From: Desulfobacteraceae bacterium
Lineage (GTDB): Bacteria; Desulfobacterota; Desulfobacteria; Desulfobacterales; Desulfobacteraceae
Direction: 5' to 3'
NCBI GenBank assembly: GCA_004796375.1
Contig: QZLA01000394.1
Span: forward strand, 1 to 41,248
Length of the DNA stretch: 41,248 nucleotides
Part shown: positions 7,622-17,100 of the stretch, piece by piece
How positions within the stretch are numbered: position 1 is the first letter of the stretch
How the letters are laid out: every line of letters begins with the position of its first letter
Notes under the pieces: model-generated
The model's database searches: none
What the model was told of the DNA's origin: nothing
The model's input: only the letters and a program-made list of their open reading frames with translations
Made by a program: the position numbers and the translations under genes

Positions 7622-8401
7622 CTAAGAACCAACAGACAACCGCGAAGCCAGGACTGCCGCACCAATGGCCCCGTTTTCCTGGGCCAGCCTGCCGGTCGTC
7701 AGCTCAAACCCCAGGTGCTTTTCAAGTGCTTTGCGCATGCCGGTGTTTTTGGCCACCCCCCCGGTCATCATGACAGGATCGGCCAGCTTGGTTTTACGGG
7801 CCAGGATGGCCACCCGGGCAGCTGCAGAATCATGGATGCCGGCAATGATATCTTCCCGTTTCTGCTGCCTGGCGATCATGGAGATCACTTCAGATTCTGC
7901 AAACACCGTACATATGCTGGAGATTTTAGACGGATTCTGTGATTGCAGCCCGACCTCGCCCATCTGCGCCAGTTCCACATCCAGGGCATTGGCCATCACC
8001 TCAAGAAACCGGCCCGTGCCTGCCGCGCATTTGTCATTCATGGCAAAATCGGTCACCTGGCCGGTATCATCAAGACGGATCGCCTTGCTGTCCTGCCCCC
8101 CCACATCAACAATCCCCCGGATAGCGGGATCGATGAAATGGGCCCCGGTGCCATGACAGAGAATCTCGGTCATGGCTTTGTCAGCAAATCCCACACTGGC
8201 CCTTCCGTAACCCGTGGCCACCACCGCACATACCTTTTCCCTGCCCACGCCGGTTTTTTTCAACAGCTGTTCAAACACCCGTTCACCTGCCTTGACATGG
8301 TCATACCCGGTTTTAATCACCAGGGTATCAACCAGTTCCTGATCACGGACCAGCGCGGCTTTTGCGGTGATTGAGCCGATATCGATCCCTGCACAGATCA
8401 T
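7622..8401 (-). CDS. ATP-dependent activator of 2-hydroxyacyl-CoA dehydratase / benzoyl-CoA reductase family (BadF/BcrA/HgdC type)
   Basis: A 259-residue ASKHA-fold ATPase. In this family a homodimer with one shared [4Fe-4S] cluster couples ATP hydrolysis to firing a low-potential electron into the dehydratase or reductase. Visible motifs: phosphate loop GIDIGSITAK at residues 5-14, DVGGQDSKAI near 99-108, and cluster cysteines Cys125 (NDKCAAGTGRF) and Cys164 (SSICTVFAESEV), placed as in HgdC. A second nucleotide loop MMTGGVAKNTGM follows. The length matches single-subunit activators rather than the paired activators of class I benzoyl-CoA reductase. Its ATG overlaps the SDR stop by 4 bases (8401-8398). 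It is the last gene of the operon starting at 13248 and presumably activates the two subunits encoded upstream. Confidence 0.92.
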   Translation of the reverse strand: MICAGIDIGSITAKAALVRDQELVDTLVIKTGYDHVKAGERVFEQLLKKTGVGREKVCAVVATGYGRASVGFADKAMTEILCHGTGAHFIDPAIRGIVDVGGQDSKAIRLDDTGQVTDFAMNDKCAAGTGRFLEVMANALDVELAQMGEVGLQSQNPSKISSICTVFAESEVISMIARQQKREDIIAGIHDSAAARVAILARKTKLADPVMMTGGVAKNTGMRKALEKHLGFELTTGRLAQENGAIGAAVLASRLSVGS

Positions 8402-9153
8402 AGGGCACTGGCTCCACCGTCCACCATCAGGGTATGACCGGTAATGAATGACGATCCTTCAGAAGCAAGAAACAGGACCGGTCTCACCACATCCTCCACC
8501 TCAGCGATGCGGTTGGCCGGAATCGCCCGGGTCACATGTTCCAGCAGTTCATCATTGGACCAGAAGGGCTGTGAAAATGCGGTCCGTACCATGGCCGGAG
8601 CCACGGCGTTGACCTGAATGTTGAACAGGGCCAGTTCACTGGCCAACACCTTGGTCATCATCTCGATACCGGCCTTGGCAATCCCGTATATTCCCATTCC
8701 GGGGGTGGCTTTAGACGCAGCAATAGAGGAGATGTTCACGATCTTTCCGCTGTTCCGGTTTCTCATCAGGGCTGCCGCCTTCCTGGAAACCAGGAACGTC
8801 CCGTTCAGGTTGGTATCCACAATTTTCTGGAACAATCCGGGATCCAGGTCGGCAATTCCGGGAGTCACCAGATTCATCCCCACATTGTTGACCAGGATAT
8901 CCAGGCGGCCCAGTGTCTCTTCAACAAAGGCAAACAGGGCATCCACCTGATCTTCCTTGCCAATATGGGCAGGAACGGTAAACAGGTGATCCGGGCTGCC
9001 CAGCGATGCCATGGCCTTTTCAAGTCCCTCGGCCTTGCGGCCGCACATCACCACCTTTGCCCCTTCATCCAGGAGAGCCTTGACAATACCCAGCCCGATC
9101 CCACGGCTGCCGCCGGTCACCAGACATGTTTTATCTTTCAGATCAAAATTCAA
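8398..9153 (-). CDS. Short-chain dehydrogenase/reductase (FabG-like)
   Basis: NAD(P)-dependent oxidoreductase of 251 residues, standard classical-SDR length. It has the nucleotide motif TGGSRGIG, the NNVG segment, and the catalytic Ser of NISSIAAS with the Tyr-Lys pair of YGIAK. The frame starts at a TTG (9153-9151), which overlaps the TGA of the preceding gene (TTGA). A GGGAGGG ribosome-binding site lies a few bases upstream, so the rare start is well supported. In this operon it may oxidise or reduce a hydroxyacyl- or oxoacyl-CoA, or produce the 2-hydroxy acid from a 2-oxo acid; the substrate cannot be read from the sequence. Confidence 0.88.
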   Translation of the reverse strand: MNFDLKDKTCLVTGGSRGIGLGIVKALLDEGAKVVMCGRKAEGLEKAMASLGSPDHLFTVPAHIGKEDQVDALFAFVEETLGRLDILVNNVGMNLVTPGIADLDPGLFQKIVDTNLNGTFLVSRKAAALMRNRNSGKIVNISSIAASKATPGMGIYGIAKAGIEMMTKVLASELALFNIQVNAVAPAMVRTAFSQPFWSNDELLEHVTRAIPANRIAEVEDVVRPVLFLASEGSSFITGHTLMVDGGASAL

Positions 9154-10388
9154 TGTTTATCCCTCCCCTGTTTAACAATTTCCATGAACGCATCGATCCG
9201 TGTTTCCACCTGGGACTGTGAAAAATTCCGAGGATCCACCATATCCGCCTCTATCATGAGCACCGGTATCCCGGTTCTTTCCCTGACAATGTTCATGATG
9301 TCCATCTGGCCGAATGAGTAGGGTTTGCACGAGCGGTTGGAATGCATGACAAACCCGTCAACATCATAAACGTCTACCATCTGTATCACTTGTTCTGCCA
9401 TCTGGTCCACACCGATGTTCAGGTAAATTCTGGTATACCCTTCAGCCATGGAATCAAGGAAGCGGTCCGGATCGATGTACTGGATCGCACCACACCATGC
9501 CGAGGTATAAGTATCGGCCACCAGACAGGCCTGGTGTGCGGAAAATGTGTTGGACAGCCATTTGAGTTGATACCATACCGGCAGGTTATCCCACAGGAGC
9601 CGGTATTTTTCCTCGGGAACAATACTGATTCCTTCAGATATCCGATCCTCCATCTCCTGGATCAATTCCTTGTAAAAATCCACGGCCACCTGGGTACCCC
9701 GTAAGGTAACAATCAGTGCCAGGAAAAAAAACGCATCAAAGGCAGACATGGGAGAAGGTTTGTGCCGGGTGGTGTTGAGCACCTTCTGCCACAGCCGCTG
9801 CCCCTCCATGGAGAGTTTGCCCACCTGTGCCATCCTGTCATGGTCAAACGGTTTACCCGTCACCTTTTCCAGAAAGCGGATATACTCATCCACCTGGGCC
9901 CGGACATAGTCGGCCACTGGCCTGGAATAGCCGGTATGGCACATGGGGGTATCAAATATAAACAGGGGAACGTTAAAATACCGCGCCTGGATCTCATACC
10001 ACTTGAGAACGGTACCGCAGATGTTATTGCAGCAGATCAGCATATCGGGTTTGGGTAGGCCGCCGATGGGTCCCCCCTTGACCACGGCACAGGATATATC
10101 TGACCGTGCATAAGAGCACAGGTCGGCACTGTATCCCATATCTTCTGCCTTGGCGCACAGATCTTCTCCCATTTTGGCCGATCCGATCATGGCCCCGTGG
10201 TTCTCGGGATACACCGGTATGATATCCATAGCCACCAGGGGCTCCACCGGTCCACCGGATGTGATCCAGGCCACCTTTTTATTGTTCTGGGATGCGGACA
10301 GGGCATCCAGGTAATAGGTGGTCATCAGGTCCCGCATTTTTTTTGCAGACTTGATCTTTCGTTTCTCTTTACTGGCCTCTTCTGACAT
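9150..10388 (-). CDS. 2-hydroxyacyl-CoA dehydratase / benzoyl-CoA reductase family subunit (HgdA/BcrB-like)
   Basis: A 412-residue subunit of the radical dehydratase/reductase family. In this family each subunit holds an iron-sulfur cluster that receives the electron fired by the activator. Candidate ligands are Cys91 in DLCSYARSD, Cys119/Cys120/Cys124 in the LICCNNICG segment, and Cys354 in NRSCKPYSFGQ, matching the three-cysteine spacing of the family. An early VAWITSGGPVEPLVAMDIIPVYPENH region is also typical. The ribosome-binding site AAAGGA precedes the ATG and the gap to the partner subunit gene is 20 bases. The substrate is not resolved: dehydration of a 2-hydroxyacyl-CoA or reduction of an aromatic acyl-CoA are both possible. 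The absence of four different Bcr subunits argues for a two-subunit dehydratase-like enzyme. Confidence 0.9.
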   Translation of the reverse strand: MSEEASKEKRKIKSAKKMRDLMTTYYLDALSASQNNKKVAWITSGGPVEPLVAMDIIPVYPENHGAMIGSAKMGEDLCAKAEDMGYSADLCSYARSDISCAVVKGGPIGGLPKPDMLICCNNICGTVLKWYEIQARYFNVPLFIFDTPMCHTGYSRPVADYVRAQVDEYIRFLEKVTGKPFDHDRMAQVGKLSMEGQRLWQKVLNTTRHKPSPMSAFDAFFFLALIVTLRGTQVAVDFYKELIQEMEDRISEGISIVPEEKYRLLWDNLPVWYQLKWLSNTFSAHQACLVADTYTSAWCGAIQYIDPDRFLDSMAEGYTRIYLNIGVDQMAEQVIQMVDVYDVDGFVMHSNRSCKPYSFGQMDIMNIVRERTGIPVLMIEADMVDPRNFSQSQVETRIDAFMEIVKQGRDKH

Positions 10389-10408
10389 GGATATGTCCTT
10401 TTCTGGAT

Positions 10409-11530
10409 TTAAATCATATGGGCAAAGGTCTCTATTCGGGTGGTGATCTGACCGGCGTTGTCCTGCTGCTCATCCACCTCAATCCTCAGGGTCTTGATCC
10501 CGCGAGTTTCCAGGAACTCTTTCAGATACGGATAGTCAAAGGCATGGGGATCACAGAATTTTAAAAGCAGAAAGACCACTCCGCCCGCCCGGTGTTTTTT
10601 CGCCAGGCTGGCCAGATGCTCCCCCCGAATGGTCAGATCCGAGTGCTTTGCCGGACAGATCATTCGATCCATATAACGGTCCGCTATGGCCGCCATGGGG
10701 TCAATCTGGTCCTCGATCTCCCCATCAAACCAACGCTGGCCCGTGCACAGGTCATCGGCGACCACCTGCACATCCGCCGACTCGATTACCTGGTAATAGG
10801 CGGCTGAATCACACACGGATCCAGACAGGATCACCCGCCCGGTATCGTTTTCAGGCGTGTCAACCGGCATCAGGGTACTCACCAGCTGTTCGAGCCGATC
10901 AGCGGCCTGTACCTTGTCCATGATCATACTACCCTTGACCAGGGTGTACAGGTCCGCCCCGCTGATTATTGATGGATTCTGCGACTTGATGTCATACAAG
11001 GCACGAAGACTTCTCCGTATGCGGTTAAACAGGTGAATGGCCTCATGAAGGTCCTGTTCCAAGATCGGTCTGCCGCCCGCCGCTTCCAATTCTGTTCTGA
11101 AAGTGTTCAAAATATCCAGCATATAGGTTCTGGCACTTGGGGTATTGAGTTTGACCGGCAGCACCACATCGGCAAAAAATTTGTATTTGCCCTTGAGCCG
11201 CCAGATATCGCTCAACCGCTGCATGGAATCACAGGTATGCGGAAATACGGTTCCGGTTAGAAAATCCAACCGCCCCGCAAGACTGTCCTCCAAGATTCCC
11301 CTCACCAGGGAGCAGCAATAGGCCTGGAGATGATTTTCTGCCAGGACAATGTCCGATTTTGATGAAAACAGCCGCATGGGATGGAACCCGGCGGCCCAGA
11401 TCAGCTCCTCCGGTGCATAGGTGCACAGGGTACCGATGATCTCTCTTTCTTTTGAAGCGGTTTCGGCCGACAGGGGGTCATTGACGGCATCATTGAATGG
11501 CTGCATCTGCTCAGTTGTAAGCATGGTCAC
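10409..11530 (-). CDS. 2-hydroxyacyl-CoA dehydratase / benzoyl-CoA reductase family subunit (HgdB/BcrC-like)
   Basis: Second subunit of the same enzyme family, 373 residues, similar in plan to the gene that follows it. Likely cluster ligands are Cys72/Cys73 (AYCCSLVRG), Cys100 (FPHTCDSMQR) and Cys326 (KFCDPHAFDYP). GTLCTYAPEELIWAAGFHPMRLF near the N-terminus is the family's opening motif. The frame begins with GTG (11530-11528), which overlaps the ligase stop TGA, 4-5 bases after AGGAG. An ATG two codons later (11524) is the alternative start. It presumably forms a heterodimer with the 9150-10388 product and is switched on by the 7622-8401 activator. This one is closer to the beta/BcrC-like side, with moderate certainty. 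Confidence 0.88.
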   Translation of the reverse strand: MTMLTTEQMQPFNDAVNDPLSAETASKEREIIGTLCTYAPEELIWAAGFHPMRLFSSKSDIVLAENHLQAYCCSLVRGILEDSLAGRLDFLTGTVFPHTCDSMQRLSDIWRLKGKYKFFADVVLPVKLNTPSARTYMLDILNTFRTELEAAGGRPILEQDLHEAIHLFNRIRRSLRALYDIKSQNPSIISGADLYTLVKGSMIMDKVQAADRLEQLVSTLMPVDTPENDTGRVILSGSVCDSAAYYQVIESADVQVVADDLCTGQRWFDGEIEDQIDPMAAIADRYMDRMICPAKHSDLTIRGEHLASLAKKHRAGGVVFLLLKFCDPHAFDYPYLKEFLETRGIKTLRIEVDEQQDNAGQITTRIETFAHMI

Positions 11531-13248
11531 GCATCTCCTGTATATTCGCCCATCTCACGCAGGCGATGAATTTCCTCATCCTGAAGGGTTTTAAATGCCA
11601 CTTTACCGACCAGCGTTGTTGGGAGGGTTTCCCTGAACTCGATACTTCTCGGGCAGCTCCATTTGATCAACTCCTTCCGGCAATGGGTGATCAACTCCCG
11701 CTCTTTTTCCCTGCCCGGTTCCACACCCGGCCCGAGAACCACAAATGCTTTGACCCGCTCCACCTGTTCTTTGTCCGGCACGCCGATGACACATGCGTCC
11801 GCCACATCCGGATGGGCATACAGTACCTCCTCCACCTGGGATGGATAGACATTCATTCCCGACGATTTAATCATCCGCTTCTGCCTGAGCCTGAAATAAA
11901 AAAAGCCGTCATCATCCTGGCGGGCAATGTCCCCCGTATGGAGCCATCGTTTTCCATCGGCATGAACCCTGAGGATCTCATCGGTCGCAGCTTTCTGGTT
12001 CAGGTATCCCTTCATCACGGCCGGACCGTGGAGGCAGATCTCTCCGTCCTCTCCAATGGGCGCCGCTTCAATCGAGTTTTCACGAACAATTTTGGCATCC
12101 ATATCCGGGAATGGCACACCAATGCTTCCCTCCCTGAAATGCTCCAGCGGCATGGCCATGATCGCTGTCACCGCTTCGGTCAGCCCGTACCCTTCCAGAA
12201 GTTTCACATGACCTCCCCTGGATTGGACAATCTGCTCAAACTCGGTTTTCACCACGGTTGGCAGTGTGTCCGCCCCACAGAACGCTGCTTTGAGACAGGA
12301 AAGATCCGCATTCCTGAAATGCCTGTTTTTATTCAATGCCGCATAGAGCGTCGGCACACCAATGATAAAGTTGGGTTTTTTGGTCTTGATCAGCCGGGCC
12401 ACAATCTGGGGGGTAAACTGGGGGACCAGGATGCTCTTACCGCCTCCCATGAATGCGGCATTCACACATACGCCCAGGCCAAAGCCGTGAAAAATCGGCA
12501 GGATGGCCAAGATGGCATCATGCTCGGACAGACCGCCCCAGGCCGCCACCATCATCCCCTCTGAAATAAAGTTCATGTTGGACAGCATAATGCCTTTAGG
12601 CGTACCCGTGGTGCCGCCGCTGTAAAGGATAACGGCGGTGTCATCCGGGTCCATTTCCTGGGCCGGCGCATCAGGGTAAGGCGTGGCCATCAGGGTTTTC
12701 CACCACACCACCCGGTCATCCTCGGGAACCTGCGGGATTTTCCTGCCTTTGGTCAGCCAGAATCCCATGCGCTTCAACGGCGACAGGTAGTCTCCTATTT
12801 TTGTGAGGATCAGGGTGCTGCACCCTGTGTTTTCCATGGCTGTGGTAAATTTGCCGTAAAAGGCGTCCAGGGTCAGGGCCATGGTGGAATTGGACAGTTT
12901 CAGGTAAAACTCTATCTCTTTTTCAGTAGAGAGCGGATGGATCATACTGGCCACAGCTCCGAGTTTATTGGCCGCATAAAAACAGATAATCCCCTGGGGT
13001 GATGTGGGCATGGAGATGGTGACGGCATCCCCCCTTTTCAATCCCAGTGCGGCCAGCGCATCGGCACATTGGGTGATCTTTTTGCCAAACTGCTCGTAGG
13101 TGCATGTGGTTCCTAAAAAATCCCAGGCCACTTTATCAGGCACACGCCTGACAGACCGCATCACCGACTCATACATGGTGACCCGGGGGTAATCAATGGT
13201 TAAAGGGGCGCTGCCGTAGAACTGATGCCAGGGTCGATCTGCTGTCAT
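11527..13248 (-). CDS. AMP-forming acyl-CoA synthetase/ligase
   Basis: A 573-residue member of the ANL adenylating superfamily, which makes an acyl-AMP and then an acyl-CoA. The core motifs are present: P-loop LYSGGTTGTPKG, GYGLTEA, LHTGDIARQDDDGFFYFRLRQKRMIKSSG with the hinge region, NVYPSQVEEVLYAHPDV, and a C-terminal Gly-Lys (LVGKVAFK) in the position of the catalytic lysine. It is the first gene of a tight operon (GTGA overlap with the next gene) and has its own promoter and operator upstream. By position it would activate the free acid that the dehydratase/reductase pair then acts on. Resemblance is to medium/long-chain or aryl-acid ligases; the substrate is not known. The ribosome-binding site GAGGTG precedes the ATG. 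Confidence 0.92.
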   Translation of the reverse strand: MTADRPWHQFYGSAPLTIDYPRVTMYESVMRSVRRVPDKVAWDFLGTTCTYEQFGKKITQCADALAALGLKRGDAVTISMPTSPQGIICFYAANKLGAVASMIHPLSTEKEIEFYLKLSNSTMALTLDAFYGKFTTAMENTGCSTLILTKIGDYLSPLKRMGFWLTKGRKIPQVPEDDRVVWWKTLMATPYPDAPAQEMDPDDTAVILYSGGTTGTPKGIMLSNMNFISEGMMVAAWGGLSEHDAILAILPIFHGFGLGVCVNAAFMGGGKSILVPQFTPQIVARLIKTKKPNFIIGVPTLYAALNKNRHFRNADLSCLKAAFCGADTLPTVVKTEFEQIVQSRGGHVKLLEGYGLTEAVTAIMAMPLEHFREGSIGVPFPDMDAKIVRENSIEAAPIGEDGEICLHGPAVMKGYLNQKAATDEILRVHADGKRWLHTGDIARQDDDGFFYFRLRQKRMIKSSGMNVYPSQVEEVLYAHPDVADACVIGVPDKEQVERVKAFVVLGPGVEPGREKERELITHCRKELIKWSCPRSIEFRETLPTTLVGKVAFKTLQDEEIHRLREMGEYTGDA

Positions 13249-13282
13249 TCAACACCTCATTAAGGATAAAGCGTTCATCATG

Positions 13283-13335
13283 ACCACCAAATGTCGTATG
13301 GTGGTTTCTATATCGAACGTCGGTCGACATGTCAA
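13283..13335 (-). promoter_or_regulatory. Promoter of the acyl-CoA ligase operon with TetR-type operators
   Basis: On the minus strand TTGACA (13335-13330) and TATAGA (13312-13307) are exactly 17 bases apart. The spacer contains a 15-bp palindrome, TCGAACGTCGGTCGA on the plus strand (13313-13327), with 6 of 7 pairs matching. A second inverted repeat, ACCACCA/TGGTGGT (13283-13289 and 13299-13305), covers the predicted start site. A divergent TetR gene begins 142 bases away. The spacer palindrome is the better operator candidate; repression by that TetR protein is inference. Confidence 0.65.
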
Positions 13336-13476
13336 CCGCCGCTTGTATTTTTTTTCAAGATATGGTACTCCCTTCTCAGAATCAATTGTGAATTAAACAG
13401 ATCCGCCCCTGACCGGCATAACCCAAGGCGGCACCGAGCGCCTTTGCTTCAGTAATCCCTATAAGAGAAAAGCCCT

Positions 13477-14109
13477 ATGCAGAAAAAAAATACCCTGATC
13501 AAACTCAAGGAAAAGGAAAGGGAGTTCAGGCAGTCCCTGATCATTGAAGCTGCCCGGGAGGTGTTTGGCAAAAAAACCTATGACCGCGTCAGTATGGCTG
13601 AAATCGCCAGTTCAGCCGGAATTGCCAAGTCCTCCATCTACACCTATTTTAAAAGCCAGGAAGAGCTGTATGCACGAATTGCCTGCCAGGATGCCGGCCA
13701 GTTCATCAGCCGGCTTTCCAAGATCCTGGATCAAGCGGATGACGACATCATCAGATCCGGGATCGATTTCTTTCTGGACTACTACATTAAACACCAGGCC
13801 CAGTGGCGGATGATTACCCACTTTGCCTTGCACGGCAACAAGGATATCGCCTCGTTGGATCAACTCAACCAGATCGGGCGGAAACTGATGGACCTGTTTG
13901 AAAGCCTGTTTACCCGGGCCGGCTGTCCCGGTGATAACCGGTTAATGGCCCACACCCTGTTTGCCTGCCTGTCAGGGGTTCTGATTGCTTTCAGGAATTA
14001 TCCGGGCCGGTCGGAGCAGGAGCGGATCATACACATGAAACGAATCGGGCGGCAGATTGAATCATTCATCCGATCCTTTATCCATAATCCTTCAATCCAT
14101 ACACCCTGA
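13477..14109 (+). CDS. TetR/AcrR-family transcriptional regulator
   Basis: A 210-residue DNA-binding protein. The N-terminal helix-turn-helix is clear: AAREVFGKKTYDRVSMAEIASSAGIAKSSIYTYFKSQEELY (residues about 28-68) matches the TetR signature. The C-terminal ligand-binding part is alpha-helical and unassigned. The gene is divergent from the acyl-CoA ligase operon, which suggests it represses that operon and responds to an acyl-CoA or free acid, as FadR/PsrA-like members of the family do. It converges on the MalT-like regulator gene with 11 bases between stops and no obvious terminator. Confidence 0.9.
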   Translation: MQKKNTLIKLKEKEREFRQSLIIEAAREVFGKKTYDRVSMAEIASSAGIAKSSIYTYFKSQEELYARIACQDAGQFISRLSKILDQADDDIIRSGIDFFLDYYIKHQAQWRMITHFALHGNKDIASLDQLNQIGRKLMDLFESLFTRAGCPGDNRLMAHTLFACLSGVLIAFRNYPGRSEQERIIHMKRIGRQIESFIRSFIHNPSIHTP

Positions 14110-14120
14110 CCCTGTCATAG

Positions 14121-17100
14121 TCATACAGTGACCAACTGGGTATACAACAACTGGGTCTCCTGGCTGACACTGCAATCCAGATCGTTCCTGATCACCGTCT
14201 TGAAACGGTCATAGGTCTGAATCGCCATGGCTTTATTGCCGCTTTTGACATAATACGCCATGAGCTGACGGATGATGGTTTCAGAGTACTTGTCCGTTTT
14301 TAAATATTTATTGGCGTAGGTGATGCAAGCCGTATATTCCCTGTGGGCATCATGGAATTCGATGAGTTTTTTCAGGGCGGTCAGGTAGAGCTGTTGATAT
14401 TTTTCCCGCTCCTCTGCACACCAGTCCAGATACGGGTCTTCCAAAAGAAACGTGCCCTTGTATACGGCCTCCGCCTTTTTATACCACTCGACCCTTTCTG
14501 CTTCGCCAGGTTCTTTGGCAGCGGTGTCAAAGGCATTTCTGAATTCATCAATATCCACCCTTCCCCCTTTGCCAATATCAATCCGGTAGGCCGTACCCGA
14601 CCGGATGATATATGAGGAGCGGGTGCCTTTTATGATATCCGGCTCAAGTGTCTTTCTCAGGGAGGCCAGGGCCACATGGAAGCGTTGGGCACTTTTCTTG
14701 GGATCTCCGTCCGGCCACAGGAGTTCCATGAGGATCTCCTTGTCCAGGTATCCTTTATGACGCATGCACAGCAGGTACTTGAACAGGTCCCTTGCTTTTT
14801 TGCTTCTCCAGTTGGATGCAGGAACTTCCCTGTCCCCGACAAACAGTTTAAACTGGCCGAAAAAGCTGGCGGTGATGGGTGGCGCCGGTGTCTGCGGGAT
14901 CATTTTCAGGATGCGGGCAACCGTTTTTTGAATCGCGGGATGTTCCCCATCTTTCAACCGCGTCAGTTCGCCCTTGATCTCATCTCCCAACGCCATGAAA
15001 ATCCGTTTCAGATATTGGGGCATGGCATTGACAGAAAGCAATTCCACCAGCAGGGGAATGACCCATGCTTTTTCAGAGAGGATCCACGGATCAAATCCCT
15101 CCTCCTCACTGATTTTCAAACTGTAAATCATGTATTTGAACGCGGTTTCCTTATGTCCGTGTTCCCAGTAATACCTGGCATAAATCCGGGATGTCCAGCA
15201 CATGTGCCAGCCTGAGTACAGCAGTTCCTGTTCCGCGTCCTTGAGCAATGCCATGGCTTCACTGTTGCGCTCTTTTCCATGGCTGTAGAAAAGCAGTTGG
15301 GAAAGTGCCACCTTCAACTCATTTTTAATCAGGGGCATGTCATGATCCTCAATTGCATCAATTCCGCTTCGCAGACAGGATTCCGCCTGGAGCACGTCAC
15401 CGTCTTTAAGACAGGCCTTATGCAGGACCAGAAAGGCCTGGGCCACACCGCCCGGGAATGCATTCTCCTGAAAAAAGGAAAGGCTCTGCCGGGCCTGATC
15501 ACCGGCCCTCATGATAAGGTCACAAGAACCCTCCTCCATTTCAAGGCTGTTTCTTGCCTCCAGCAGGTGAAGAAACTGTGAAAACTCATCTGAAATACGG
15601 TGCTCCCGGTCATTGGCAATCCCTTCTCTTGCGGCTGACCTGCCTTTGGTAAACTGTCCCAGGTAGAAACAGGCATATGAAATGAGGAAATAACTCGAAG
15701 ACATGAACCGGTACTGGCCCACCGTTTTAAACAATATTTTTGACAATTCCCCCAATTCAAGGGCCTTGTGATAATCCCCGGAGTAGGCATGCCTGAATCC
15801 CTGGGCCGTATAGATCCAGCCCCTGCACATTTTCAGTGACTGCTCATTATCCAGCTGGGTCAGTAATCCAATGGCCTGCTTGGCAACCTTATCCGCATCA
15901 CCGGTTTTTCTCAAAAGGGTGAGCACCCGGATCAAATACCCCTGCACAATAATGGTCAGGTAAACACTGAGCTTGTCTTTGTTGAGAATTTTCTTGTACG
16001 CAGATTCCGAACGTTTCAGGTCACCCGTGGACATATAGTATTCGGCCAGCTCCATGAGGCATATGCACTCCCCCGCCTCATCTTTTTTACTGCGAAACAC
16101 CCTGAGCACTTTTTCATACCCTTTGGCGGCCATCTGAAGCTGGTTGCACAACGCAAAATATCCGGCCTCCAGGTACTGAAACCACGGTTCATCATCCATG
16201 TAATGTTCCGGAATCCCCGACAAAAGGGATTTTACCATCTGGGGCGGGTTCTGCTTGATAATTGGGCGGGCCAGGTGGTTCAAGAGCCTGGAGGCATCCC
16301 CCATATTACCGGCCAGGATGTGATGTTTGAGTGCCTCCTGCTCTTTATCCTGCTTTTCATAAAGATATGCCGCCAGGGTGTACAGCTCTGCAACCTGACT
16401 TGAGGAGAACACCATCCCGAGCTTGACCTTTAAAAAATCCCTGAACATCGGGTGGAAACGGAAAAACTGTCGGTCCTCATCCACGGCTGACGTAAACAAA
16501 TGGTGTGCTTCAAGATGGTGAAGGATGGACCCGGCGCTCTGAATATTCAATAACCGGTTGCACAAATCCTCATGAAGGGTGGACAGGATGGCGCTTTTCA
16601 AAACAAATTGTTGAAGATCCGGCGATATCAAGCTGAACACATTTTCCTCGAGATAATCAAAAATCAGGCGCTGGGATCCCCTGAACCGGCGGTCCTCCGG
16701 TACGGCGCTCGGAAGCCGCTTTGTCAGGCTGCTGTCAAGGAGTATCAACCCGGTGGCCCACCCCTCGGACAGTTGGTGAAGTTGATTGACGGTCGTGTCA
16801 TCAACTTCTGAATCATGATCACTTGCACTGCTCAAATGCCTTAACAGGGCACCGGTCTCATCCGGATCAAATGCCAGGTGTGTCTGGGTGACCCAGTTCA
16901 ATTCACGCTGGGACATCAGCCTTGACAGCTTCAATTCCGGAATGGACCGGGTAATGATCACCAGGTGAAAGAATCTTGGAAAGCAGTCCAGGACAGTCTG
17001 GAGGAACCGATTCACATCACCGGTGCGGTCAAGCCCGTGAAAATCATCGATCACCAGGTACAAGTCATGGGATACACCTGCATCAAGTGCATTGAGAAAA

